Assembly (NCBI GenBank): GCA_950097015.1
Contig: CATNEN010000010.1
Location: forward strand, 372,001 to 436,000
Origin: Macrostomum hystrix
Lineage: Eukaryota > Platyhelminthes > Macrostomidae
Length of the DNA: 64,000 nt
Reading direction: 5' to 3'
Shown: positions 1-9,511 of the stretch, piece after piece
Layout of the letters: every line of letters starts with the position of its first letter
Position numbering within the stretch: the stretch's first letter is position 1
Made by a program: the position numbers and the translations under genes
Notes under the pieces: generated by a model
Database searches by the model: none
Seen by the model: the letters and a program-made list of their open reading frames with translations, nothing else
Told to the model about the DNA's origin: nothing

Positions 1-124
1 CTAAAGAAGTCAAAAGCAAGACAAAGGAAAGAAGAAGTGCACACGAAGAAATTTAACGTTGAGAACGGAAGAAATGAATAAAACCTACGAATACTTATCA
101 ATCGAAATAAACTGACTAATTTGT

Positions 125-232
125 GTCCGACATGTGGTAAAGGGCGGCGCGGTCGACCTCACATCACGCCACAGACCGTGGATGTTGTCGGTCGACCTTA
201 CATCACGCCACAGACCGTGGATGTTGTCGGCC
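125..232. repeat. Two-copy direct repeat of about 40 bp
   Basis: A segment beginning GGTCGACCT and ending GGATGTTGTCGG occurs twice in tandem, with one base different (CTCACATCA against CTTACATCA). It lies at the 3' end of the first ankyrin gene. The downstream copy supplies the TAA that closes that frame at 198-200, so the predicted C-terminus depends on this repeat. Confidence 0.6.
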
Positions 233-1482
233 GACCGGCCCGTCCGGCAGTTGCGGGCCCGCCCCTTCGCCCGTTGGCCGTCGGCGGTCCACGGTCAGGC
301 GGCAGCAGCTTCAGCACCCGGCGCCGATGGCCCATGGCTGTTGCCGTCTCACGCAGCGACCTCGGCCTGCTAGAAGGCATCGCCGCTGCTGCCCCAGCCG
401 CCACCGCCGACCCCGCAGTCCCCGCAGTTAAACTGTCAGACCGGTGGCCGCGATCGCGGATCTCGGCGTTGACGTTGCGGTTGGCCAGCAGCTGTACCAT
501 CTTTCGAGTGTCACCAGCCAGAGTGGCGTGCACGAACTCGAGTGTGGCGCGGCTGCCCTCCAGCAGGTCCACAATCAGGCTGCCGGCACCGACATGGCGG
601 GCGAAGCTGATGAGGCTCTCTCCGTCAGTGCGGGTGATGCGGACTCGAAACCAGCAGCCCAGCAGCCGATCCACCAGGAAATAGTCGCTTGCCTGCAGTG
701 GATCGGAACAGGATTAGGGACATATAAATCGACGAAAATCACGGACAGTCGGGCCTACCTTAACGGCGGCCCACAGTCCGCCTGGAGGAAACTCTTCGTA
801 TGCGCTGCGCGCAGCCTCCGCCGCTGAACGTGCTTCCTCATCTTCGGTGGTAGCAGCCTCTTCAGCAGAATCGACTAGAGCAGCAAAGTCGGCCGACGGT
901 TCCTGGCGGGCACCGCAGCGCAGGAGGGCTCGCGTTAATAGGGGAAGGCGCCGACGCAGAGCGCGACGCAAAGGGGTGTCGCCACTGGCGTCCTCGGCGC
1001 TTGGGTCCACGTGGTGATTCGAGAGGGCGTAGATGAACGGCTCGAAGGCGGTCTCTGTCTGGTGCTCCGCTGTGGATGCCACCAAGTGCAGAAAGTTCAC
1101 GCCGAAGTTGGAGTCGGTGAGTGTGACAGACTGCTGCTGACAGTAGATGGCGTGGTACAGCGCAGACAGACTGCAGCTGACAATGGCTCGGTACACCGGA
1201 GAGCTGGCGAAATCCTTTGAAAAGACATGCAGACTGAAGCTGCCGTCGTTGGGCTCTATGGCTGATAATAAAATTAAGAAAAGCGGTAATCTTTAAACAC
1301 TAAGGAGCCTGCGTATCTTATCCCATACAAATTCTCCCCACCAGCATCGGATCTTCCAAGACTGCCTTACCGGACTCCAGCGAGCTGTCGGAGCAGCTGC
1401 AGTCCTCGATACTGGGATCCTCGCCGTCCAGTATGTCACTGCCATCGCTGTCCGCAGCGTGGTTATTCCGTCTGGAAGCCAT
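198..1482 (-). CDS. IkB-like ankyrin-repeat protein, three exons
   Basis: Exons on the minus strand are 1482-1371, about 1237-759 and 692-198. The donors are CCG|GTAAGG and AAG|GTAGGC and the acceptors TTATCAG and CACTGCAG; the reading frame joins cleanly. Exon 1 gives an acidic, serine-rich N-terminus with D-S-S-L-E-S at residues 32-37, placed where IkB proteins carry the DSGxxS phosphodegron. Exons 2 and 3 give ankyrin-like helices (FLHLVAS, GDTPLRRAL, GESLISFARHV, TLEFVHATLAGD). Ankyrin proteins of the IkB class hold NF-kB dimers in the cytoplasm; that role here is inferred. The tail is Arg/Gly/Pro-rich and low in complexity. Its TAA overlaps a possible donor (GTAAGG), so the true 3' end could lie further on or outside the window. 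Confidence 0.6.
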
Positions 1483-2707
1483 GCTGTTCGCGCGGCGCCA
1501 ATGACATGGCAGGTAAGCGCGAGACGCAGAAACTCGAATGGGCCCAGGTGGAAAGACTGCGAGCAGCCAATCTGGCGCACTGGCTCGCCACTCTCTCCCT
1601 CTATCTCAACTCTTTAGCCTTCTTGCTCTCGCTCGCCTTAACACCTGCATGTGAAAGTGGGCGCCCGCACTGTACACGCCTCATTCACTCTCTGCCCTAC
1701 GAGAAGTAGTGCGGGTGATTCAATGTACGCAGACGCTTCCACTCGCATGCGGCTCATACTCAAAAGTTTGGGTGGTAAGGAGTGGGTGAGGCGAATTGTG
1801 TACGCTAGGGCAGAGCTGGCGGAGGGGTGGGGAGACAAGGTGAGATGGAGTGGACTCTATTGGCTGGGCCAGTTGCGGAGCTTAGGAAATGGAAGAAGCT
1901 ATGGGGTGTGCAAACGCTAATTTTGCTGCTTTTTAGCTTAGCAAAATGCTACTGACTTGCTACTGACTGTTGGTGAGTAGCATTGAACGGTATTGACTCA
2001 CGAATTTTAGCAGTGGGCTCACTAAGCCTAGACAGTGGGTAGGCAAGCGGATAGGTAGTGGGTAGGAAGTGGGTAGGCAGCGGGCACAACGTAAGGCATT
2101 TAATATTCGCAAGGCATTTAACGTATAGTATAGTGGACATTGCTCATTCGCGTTGTAATGTTTCTATTATTTGTATGTTACTAGGCGTAGGCTTATAGGC
2201 TAGATCGTCATGCCTGCAGTTTATCGGAAATTTACATCAAACTTAAACCCTACATTAATTAGCTTTCATTTAAATAAAATCAATGGCCTACAGCTTTGAA
2301 AGGGGCGAAAGATCAGCAAAGCTTAAAAGCTAAAATGTACATTCCAAAATGAACGGGTTCTCAAACAACTCGCTGAATTTATGTTTAGTGAAATTTAGTG
2401 AGAAATGTAAACATATTTTATAACTCGGTTCCATGAGTTTGTTATTGCCTACAACTTTTGCAACCAGAAGTTAAAAAAGTTGCGAGTTTCAATATCACAA
2501 AACGATGCAGCTTCAATATTTGCCAAACTGGCCAAGTTATCCAAATAAAATTTAATCCAAATGTGAATTTACTTTAAATCTACATTAAAGTGCGATGGAA
2601 TGGAACAGAACATGCGAACCAATTCATGGCACATATGCACATGATGCAACAGTTATGATTCAATTGAAGTATGAGTTCCTGTACAGCAGCGCAGTTTTTC
2701 CTGTACT
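1483..2707. other. Intergenic, no gene seen
   Basis: This lies between the start of one ankyrin gene and the end of the next. Short purine-rich repeats (variants of AGTGGGTAGG) occur at 2020-2090, and the distal part is AT-rich. Open frames are short and unconvincing. Confidence 0.6.
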
Positions 2708-3997
2708 TCATGGGCTTTCATAAAGTTCCTTAAGAGCCGCCAGCACGACTAGCCGTCTAACTTGAACTCCTTGAGCCGCCCAGATGCTGAAGGCAGCACT
2801 AACCGGCTTGTCAGACATTCCAGCCAGACCTACATCGCTCAGCTGTTCGTCTTGGCGAATCAGTTTGGCAAGGAAGTCCTGAGTTTGTCCACTGTGCAGC
2901 AATCGAATTTCCAGCTCGGCCATTTCCTCTGCTGAATATTCCTCGTCCAGTAAAGGCAGAGCTGTAGGGATGTTGTCGAGCACACTGGGTACAGAGGCCA
3001 CACCACTGTCGACCGAGTTCACGGGCTTCATCCATGATTCGATTCTGAAGCTTGCCATCACTGCAGGAACAACAGTGCTTTGAGTAATGGGGTCCTGCTG
3101 CTCCTCAAAGTCCATCTCAACAGCGGACTCTTCATTCTCGAGTCTGCTGAGAGACAGATCCTCGCCACTGGAGCCTTCGCTGTCCTCCTCCAACGGGTCG
3201 GCGCCGTTGTCAAGGAGGAATCGAGCTGCTTGAACCGCGCCGGCATTCACTGCTGACATCAGCGGCGTCCAGCGATTGCCGCGGTGTTGCCTCTCGTCAA
3301 GGTTGACGTTGATGCCAGTGTTGGTTGCGAAATCCAACAGCAGGCTCAGCATGTCAGTCCGGTCTCGAGTCGCCATCAGGTGAAGCACCGTGTCTCCAGC
3401 ACGGTCATTCATGTGGATGGCGGCAGCTACCTGGCCTGCCACAAGCCTGCCCTCCTCGATCAGAGTCCTTGTTATTCTCAGTCCGGCTTCGAGGACCTCA
3501 ACAGACTCCTCCAGTGCGCAGTGGTGCAGGAAGTTTCGGCCGTTGTTGTCGTACAGTCGGTGAAGCTGAGTCGGCTCTCTGACCAGCAGGCGCTCCATCA
3601 AATTCTCAGCTGAGCTGCCACTCGATGTGCTCAGCATGAGCATGGTTTCCCTACTCTGCGAGCGGTCGTCAAGAGCCTCGGGATTTTGACTAGCCGCAAT
3701 GTCCAACAGCTTCTCGGCCCGCTCGCCCTGCTGCCGCAACAGAGCAGACGCCACGGGATTGTCGCCGTCGCTGTTGCGAACTCTCAGCCTGTCGGAGCTG
3801 CTGTTAAACGCCTGCAAGAGAATTTCTTCACAGTTGGCGCCCTCGCTGTACTGGTGAATTGCAGTGGCCAGAATGCGCGGATAGTCTAGCAGCAGGCGTC
3901 GCTGAATCGCCTGTGGCAGAGCGCGGAACCTCAGGGACTCGGGCGTCTCGCCCTGGGCTTCAGAATCTAGGTTCAGCTGCTGCATTTGAAGATTCAT
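2708..3997 (-). CDS. Ankyrin-repeat protein, p105/IkB-like, paralog 1 (429 aa)
   Basis: A single-exon gene starting at ATG 3997. Residues 20-70 are helical. Ankyrin repeats run from about 75 to 270, with signatures SDGDNPVASAL, NNGRNFLHHCA, AGDTVLHLMATRD and RWTPLMSAVNAGA. After residue 275 comes an acidic linker, then D-S-G-V-A-S at 330-335, an exact DSGxxS beta-TrCP degron match, in a position like that of the C-terminal degron of NF-kB p105. The last 75 residues are helical. No Rel domain is present, so an inhibitor-like (IkB) role is inferred, not shown. The first 271 codons after Met5 are nearly identical to the inverted paralog at 9512-10864, differing at 7 residues with no gaps, whereas the C-terminal third is only distantly related. 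Confidence 0.75.
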   Translation of the reverse strand: MNLQMQQLNLDSEAQGETPESLRFRALPQAIQRRLLLDYPRILATAIHQYSEGANCEEILLQAFNSSSDRLRVRNSDGDNPVASALLRQQGERAEKLLDIAASQNPEALDDRSQSRETMLMLSTSSGSSAENLMERLLVREPTQLHRLYDNNGRNFLHHCALEESVEVLEAGLRITRTLIEEGRLVAGQVAAAIHMNDRAGDTVLHLMATRDRTDMLSLLLDFATNTGINVNLDERQHRGNRWTPLMSAVNAGAVQAARFLLDNGADPLEEDSEGSSGEDLSLSRLENEESAVEMDFEEQQDPITQSTVVPAVMASFRIESWMKPVNSVDSGVASVPSVLDNIPTALPLLDEEYSAEEMAELEIRLLHSGQTQDFLAKLIRQDEQLSDVGLAGMSDKPVSAAFSIWAAQGVQVRRLVVLAALKELYESP

Positions 3998-5400
3998 TTG
4001 CTCGAGTTTAAGTTTTAAAGGACTTTTTGTGTCATAAAAACTCTTTGATGGATCTCGCCTTGCGTTTGATTTCGTCTTGAGGCTCTGCAGTATTTATATG
4101 AAATGCAGGGTCGCGGGTTACATGCGAAATAGTTTCTAGCAATTTAGTTAGCTGGGCTCGCCGTGAACAATCCGCGGGTGGAGAACGTTTCTATTTTTAG
4201 ATCTTACGAATTCGCTTCTTACTTGTCAGGCATTGGACAGTGTCTGCATACAGCAGTGCGCGCTTGCAGTTCCAGATTGGGCTGAAATCAACATTGTGCA
4301 GACGCTCACTGACTAGAGACTGGGAGTTGAGGGACAGGAAACTTAAAACTCTAGAGTTTAAGAGGCTGCTTTTGCCTAAAAATGCGCTGCGGGGACAAGA
4401 GGTTTTCAGTTTATCTGCACAAATTTAGTGACAGTTTTTGTTTGGAAGCGGATTAAGGGCTCATATTTTGATATTAGCTTTCTTCATCGATTTCTGTCAA
4501 GCTTTAAAAGCTTTCTGTCAAAGGTTTCATATCCATTTTCCGCTTCTCTACATGCTGTCCCGTGTGCGGTGTAAAATACCTATGCTCCTGAAACAACAAA
4601 ACCACTAAGAAACAAGCTATTTGTTTTCTCTAATTTGATAATCTGATCAATTATCAAATACATTTATGAATATGGAATTCAAGCCTTATGACTCGTTTAT
4701 TGTTTAAGCCCTGTCACTGTTATTAATAAAGGCCTAGTAGTGAAAAAACACGAAGATAAGGTTTTCAGAAATAAAGCTGTGTGAAATTCCTGGAAGCAAC
4801 ATGTAAGGTACATCATATGCTAATAAGAGCTTTATAGATCAGCTTACAAAAATGATGAAAATGAAAAACAAAACCATTCAATGATCTTTTAATTTTCATG
4901 TAAAAAATTCCAATCTCAATCTTTTGGTGAAAACAAGACTCACAAAATTTTTCTGAAAACGTTGCATTTGTCCTTCCACTCTTATAGGTGGAAGGGGGTT
5001 GTAGCCTTGTGGCTAGAGCGTCGGACTTACGACTTTAAGGTCGTGAGGCACTTACAACTCCACAGAAACAATTTGTGTCCTTTAGCAATTAGATACATCT
5101 CTGCATTGCTTCAGTTCACCCATCTGTTAAACGGGATGGGCACCAGCAGCAGTTGGAGTAATTGAGGGTGGGCGTGGCGTCCCCCCCCAGTCCATTGACT
5201 GAACAGCCGTACGCAGCATTCAGTCCATGCGCAATAGCTACGGCTGCGCTGTCGGCTGCACATCTGGCCCGATGGAGTTAAAAAACTCCTATATTTCATA
5301 CGTAAATTTGTGTTTGTTTCACTTCCCCACAGCTATCCTATCCAGCTTCAGTGAGGGAAATACGATTCGCTTGCTGTCATTCACTTACAGATACGGATAC
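3998..5400. other. Intergenic spacer upstream of the retroelement
   Basis: This stretch is AT-rich. Apart from the tRNA-like segment near 5000 nothing coding was found. It should contain the promoter of the minus-strand ankyrin gene, but no clear core element is visible. Confidence 0.5.
4990..5060 (+). repeat. tRNA-like segment (SINE head or pseudo-tRNA)
   Basis: GTAGCCTTGTGGCTAGAGCG resembles a tRNA D-arm with internal A box, followed by an anticodon-arm-like hairpin (TTACGAC..TTAAGGTCGT). A proper B box (GGTTCGANTCC) is missing, so it is not a functional tRNA. A weaker look-alike is at 21975-22020. Confidence 0.4.
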
Positions 5401-5402
5401 TG

Positions 5403-6374
5403 TTGTGTACACATAACATGGTGACGAGCCTGAGCATTTCCGTGCCACGCGTGTTTCTCGCCTACCCAGGACAGCCACACACGCCTTGGAATCGTTGGAT
5501 CGAAGGATTCAAGATCTACCTGGAGGCCTTGGACCTTAACGAAGCATCGGACGCACGCAAGAAGGCGATACTCATCCATCTGCTTGGCGAGGAGGGCCAG
5601 CGAATCTACGCGCTGAGGAATCTGCCAACGGCAAACGTCGGCACCTTTGACTGGTGAAAGATTTTCAGGAGCAAAGCTGGTGAAAGAGCTGAAGACGATC
5701 TTCGGCGAGTCGCATAGCACCATCAGCAACCGCTACAGATTTAAGTCACGCGCCCAGATGTCTGGCGAGCCGATCAGCCAGTTCGTTGACGCCCTTTGCG
5801 AACTCGCAGCAGACTGCGAATACGGCGCTCTTCAAGACCAGATGATCAGGGACCAGATCATAGAGAAGACCCATTCGCCACGCATCAGAGAGCGACTGCT
5901 CATGGAGAAGGTGCTCGAGCTGGAGACAGCCACAGCCCTAGCGATTCAAGTCGAATCCGCCATCAACGACGCCAAGAACCTGCGCGACGGCAAGAGCGAC
6001 AAGGAGCAGGAGTCCCGCATCCAGAAGATCAGCCAGCGTCCGCCACGCAAGGGTCCCAAGCATGCGATGCCGCAGAAATCTAGCTCGGACGCGCGATGCG
6101 GCAACTGCGGATTGGCTGGGCATGCCACCTGCGCATTGAGTGTCCAGCGAAGGACAAGTCCTGCCTGCACTGCCACCGGGTCGGTCATTTCAAGTCATGT
6201 TGCCGACAGCGACGTAAGGTCCGCACCGTCAAGGATGACGATGACGACAATGAGCCATTCGAGGTGTCTACAGTTTGCCAGGCCAAGATTTCTCACTTCC
6301 GCGACAGTGCCGAGCGGCCTGGACCAGGCTGGCAAAGAAGAAGTTGGGGGGAGAGGCCTATAGACTCAGAGTAA
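5403..6374 (+). pseudogene. gag-like polyprotein remnant with zinc knuckles
   Basis: The first frame has the typical gag motif W-x2-W-x3-F-x-x-Y-L with LLGEEGQRIY and ends at TGA 5655. The protein then continues in another frame from about 5647 to 6118 and in a third from 6096. Two CCHC-type knuckles are recognisable across the last shift: CGNCG-x2-GH, then C-x2-C-x4-H-x4-C (CLHCHRVGHFKSCC). At least two frameshifts make it non-functional. A lysine-rich low-complexity stretch follows at 6430-6620. Confidence 0.7.
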
Positions 6375-6689
6375 CAACTGGGTTCTGTAGGCAAACCTTC
6401 CTTCAACGGAGCGGCCCGGAAGTGACTAAACCGAGCATCTCCAAAAACAACAGTAAGTTCAACCGGACAACAGAGGAGAAGAAGAGCGAACAGGCTAAGA
6501 ACACCAAAACAGAAGACGGAAGAAGAACGACAAAAAAAGGCAAAATGAAACAAAAACTAGTAAAAACTCTAAAGCAACCAAAAATAGAGAGCGGGGAGGA
6601 GGAACGTCGAAGAGAGCTGCCATCCAAGATTATGACCGACAACGTACCGAGCATTCGAATACCTAGTCCCTCTGGACCATCCACATCGA

Positions 6690-7020
6690 CTCAGCGGTGG
6701 CAAGCGGCTGCAGGTCGGCCATGCCTGGCCTCGTGCGGCGGAGGTGGCGCTGTTCCAACTCGGCGAACCGCGCGCCTTTCCTGCAAGCTACCCTACACCG
6801 CTGGGGCAAGGTACCCGCTGCGTCTTGCCCCCCACTGCAACGCTCCCCAGGAGGACACGCGGAACTTCCTGCTCGACTGCCCCAGGTGGGCCGATCAACG
6901 CCGCAACATCCTCCATTCTTCTGGCTCAATGTCCCTCCTGTGGGAGGACCCACAGGGAGAGAGAATCAAGAGAATCGGGTGCGGATCTTCATCGAGGCGA
7001 CGGCGCGCTGCCCCCCATAT
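6690..7020 (+). pseudogene. LINE-like C-terminal fragment inside the retroelement
   Basis: One frame reads C-N-A-P-Q-E-D-T-x-N-F-L-L-D-C-P-R-W, followed by R-R-N-I-L. The pattern C-x-A-x2-E-x6-L-L-x-C-P-R is the familiar zinc-knuckle-like C-terminus of non-LTR retrotransposon ORF2 proteins and does not belong to Ty3/gypsy pol. The fragment replaces the region where protease, RT and RNase H would be expected, so this is either a nested insertion or a recombinant element. Confidence 0.5.
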
Positions 7021-7039
7021 GCCTAGCGAGGGATCCGTA

Positions 7040-7800
7040 CGCCAACAACAACAACAACGGGCCCCAGTTCACCAGCCACGCATTCGAGGAGTTCCTGGCC
7101 GGCCAAGGCGTGAAGCACATCAAGACTTCGCTGTACCATCCGCAGTCGAACTCGAATGTCGAGCGGCTCAACCGTACGCTGAAGGAGTCGTTGAAGGCCC
7201 ATCTCAAGGTCGGCATTAGCTTCAAGAAGGCGCTCCGCGAGTTTCTGCAGTGCTACCGGTCAACGGCGAATGCGACCACGGGCCTGACGCCTGGAGAGCT
7301 GATGATCAGCCGGCCGCTCCGAGGGCCACTCAACAAGTGGAGCCGAGGCATCCGCCAGCCGACATCGAAAGCGACATCAGCGGAGGCCACGGAGCGACGA
7401 GACCAAGCCAACAAGGAGAAGGCCAGGCTAGCCACCGATTGTCGTCGAGGCGCCCGACCTTCACGACTGCAGGCTGGCGACACTGTGCGCGTCCGCCGGC
7501 CACAGACTGCTCACAAGCTGCGACATGGCTGGGCGACGTTCGGCAAATCATTCGTCGGCTGGGCCCCGAGTCCTGGCTGCTCGAAGACGGCTCGCGATGG
7601 CACTCCGATAACCTGGACAGCGTACCCAGTACACCAGCGGCGGACCAGTGACGCGTCCGACGTTGGACTCGGCACACTGATGGCGCCGACACCATTGCCG
7701 GAGCCACCGGTGAGGCCGCCGGGCAACGAGAGGCCGCTGCCACAGCCTAGGCGAGGCAGCCGGGTCCGGAGACCGCCAAGTCGGTTCAGCCCGAGTTGAT
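7040..7800 (+). pseudogene. Ty3/gypsy integrase C-terminal half, frameshifted
   Basis: The sequence holds GPQFTS, YHPQSNSNVERLNRTLK and YRSTANATTGLTPGELM, the conserved end of the retroviral-type integrase core. YHPQSN..ER is diagnostic, and its glutamate would be the E of the DDE triad. The domain continues to about 7450. The following segment (LGPESWLLEDGSRWHSDNL) is in another frame, so the coding region is broken. The first part of the core, with the two aspartates, is absent. Confidence 0.75.
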
Positions 7801-7900
7801 ATGCAATTTGCAAATGAAGTTAATGAACTGTTGAATTTGCGCACCAATGGACTGTTGTTTTCCCCATCCGTTAATCCCCTTTTGCTTTCGAAGGGGGTGA

Positions 7901-8125
7901 TGCTGTGTATGCGGCTTACATGCCGCCTTAGAGTGCGCGTGGCGCTTTTTGATTGGCTGGGGGTCGGTCTGTCCAAACCAGTCTATGCCGGGATAGGGGG
8001 TAATTGTTGTTTTCTCTGACTGACTAAAATATATATTAGTGCGCAAGGCCCTTGGAGGGCTCGCGTTTTTTCAACCTTCTAACCCAGTGCTCCGTTCTTC
8101 ATTTCTTCGCTGCCTCACACATAAC
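7901..8125 (+). repeat. Candidate 3' LTR
   Basis: It follows a purine tract directly, begins TGCTGTGTATGCGG and ends CACACATAAC. It is about 225 bp long. There is no full second copy in the window for comparison, only matching terminal bases at 5401-5417. Confidence 0.4.
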
Positions 8126-9511
8126 TAGGCCTAAATAAATTGGGGACATTTAAATAAATAAATTAAAACACGCAAAATTCACAAATGGCCTTGTTAGAAA
8201 AGCATCAATTTTGTGGATTTTCCGCGGAATTGCCGGGGCGAGAAAATTAACTTAAAACGTTCCACGGACTTGCCACGGACTGGCCGCGGACTGACCGCGG
8301 AGTCGTACACACTGCTGTAGATTAAAAGCTCTGTGCCATTTTTAGTACCTTGTTCTATGAATCTATGCTAAGTAATTATTGTTATAAGTAAATTATTTTT
8401 TTAAGTTATTGGTAATTGGTGTCACAAAAAAGAAGATAATATAACAGACGAAAAACAAAACGAAGCAATAAGTGAACATTAGTTTTTTAGGCCTAATTAT
8501 TAGTTTATTCACAGTTTAAGTAGCTAACTCATGACTGTAGGTACTAGGCTTAGCTTACACTTACAAACTAAGCCTAGCACACAGCACACACACAGGAAAA
8601 CCTGAGCAAACTGTAGTTTTTTACTTGTCTCTTAAAAACAGTTTTTATAGCTTATTAAACTATGTATCAAATCTTACATTTATAATTATCAAGTAGCTAT
8701 TATAATAATTAGGAACAAGCTCCAATCTATATATTATTAAGAGCCTATGGCCTCTGCAAATGCAGATTTCCTCTGGCCCATATTTATGCTAGTCATAGCT
8801 AGGCCCAAGCTTTCTTGAATCTTGATAGATACTTACATTTCAGCATGTAACTAGGTTAGTAGATACTTTACTAGTATAAAAATATTTTTGCAATGATTCT
8901 TGATGTTAGCAATTAGCAATATTATAAATCAGTTGCATAGTACTTCCTATAACATTTGGGAAATAGTTCTGGGAAAAAACTTTCAGCCTTACATTGTGAT
9001 AACTATATGTAGCTATAGTGTATTGAAATAGTACTGTAGCTAACTATTAAACTCATTAGAAAATATAACTTCTAGCTTATCTTAACAGTTTATTATCTGA
9101 AAAAGTAAATACAGTCATTTTCACTTTCAATTAAATTATTTTTATATCTGAAACAAGTAGGTTAGCTAGCTATTGGTTGGTTGGTTGTTAATATTTATAG
9201 GTAGGCCCCTGTAGCTAGAATTGATAATACATCAACTTATAATCTTAGGAAAGGTCATAAACATTACAATGTCAATGGTATTACCAATTGTGTGGCCTAT
9301 GTAGACCAAGAATCTGAATATAGAACCTTTGGATAAAGCTTTTTTAAAGCTAATTGATAATTACTAATTGATTTCCTTGTTGGCTATTGTTCAATATAAA
9401 ATGTCTCTAGTCTACTTTTTATACCCTAAATTCAAATGAAAAACATCAAGTTCAGTTTAAGCTGCATACTCAATATCATGAGCTTTTCATTTCTAAAATA
9501 CTTTCAGCACA
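8126..9511. other. AT-rich intergenic region
   Basis: No coding signal. A short GC-rich cluster of CACGGACT/CGCGGACT repeats lies at 8225-8305. The end should hold the promoter or splice-leader acceptor of the next gene. Confidence 0.5.

Larger units (their letters stand above)
5401..8125 (+). mobile_element. Decayed Ty3/gypsy-like LTR retrotransposon
   Basis: This is a broken element with a gag-like region at 5403-6374, no intact protease or reverse transcriptase, the C-terminal half of an integrase at about 7040-7650, a purine tract (GAAGGGGGTGA) at about 7890-7900 and a candidate 3' LTR from 7901 to about 8125. TGGTGACGAG at 5419 could be the primer-binding site. The matching 5' LTR is not seen at full length. 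Only 17 bases with the same ends (TGTTGTG...ACATAAC) remain at 5401-5417. Frameshifts and stops show the element is dead. It sits exactly between the two inverted ankyrin paralogs. Confidence 0.75.
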
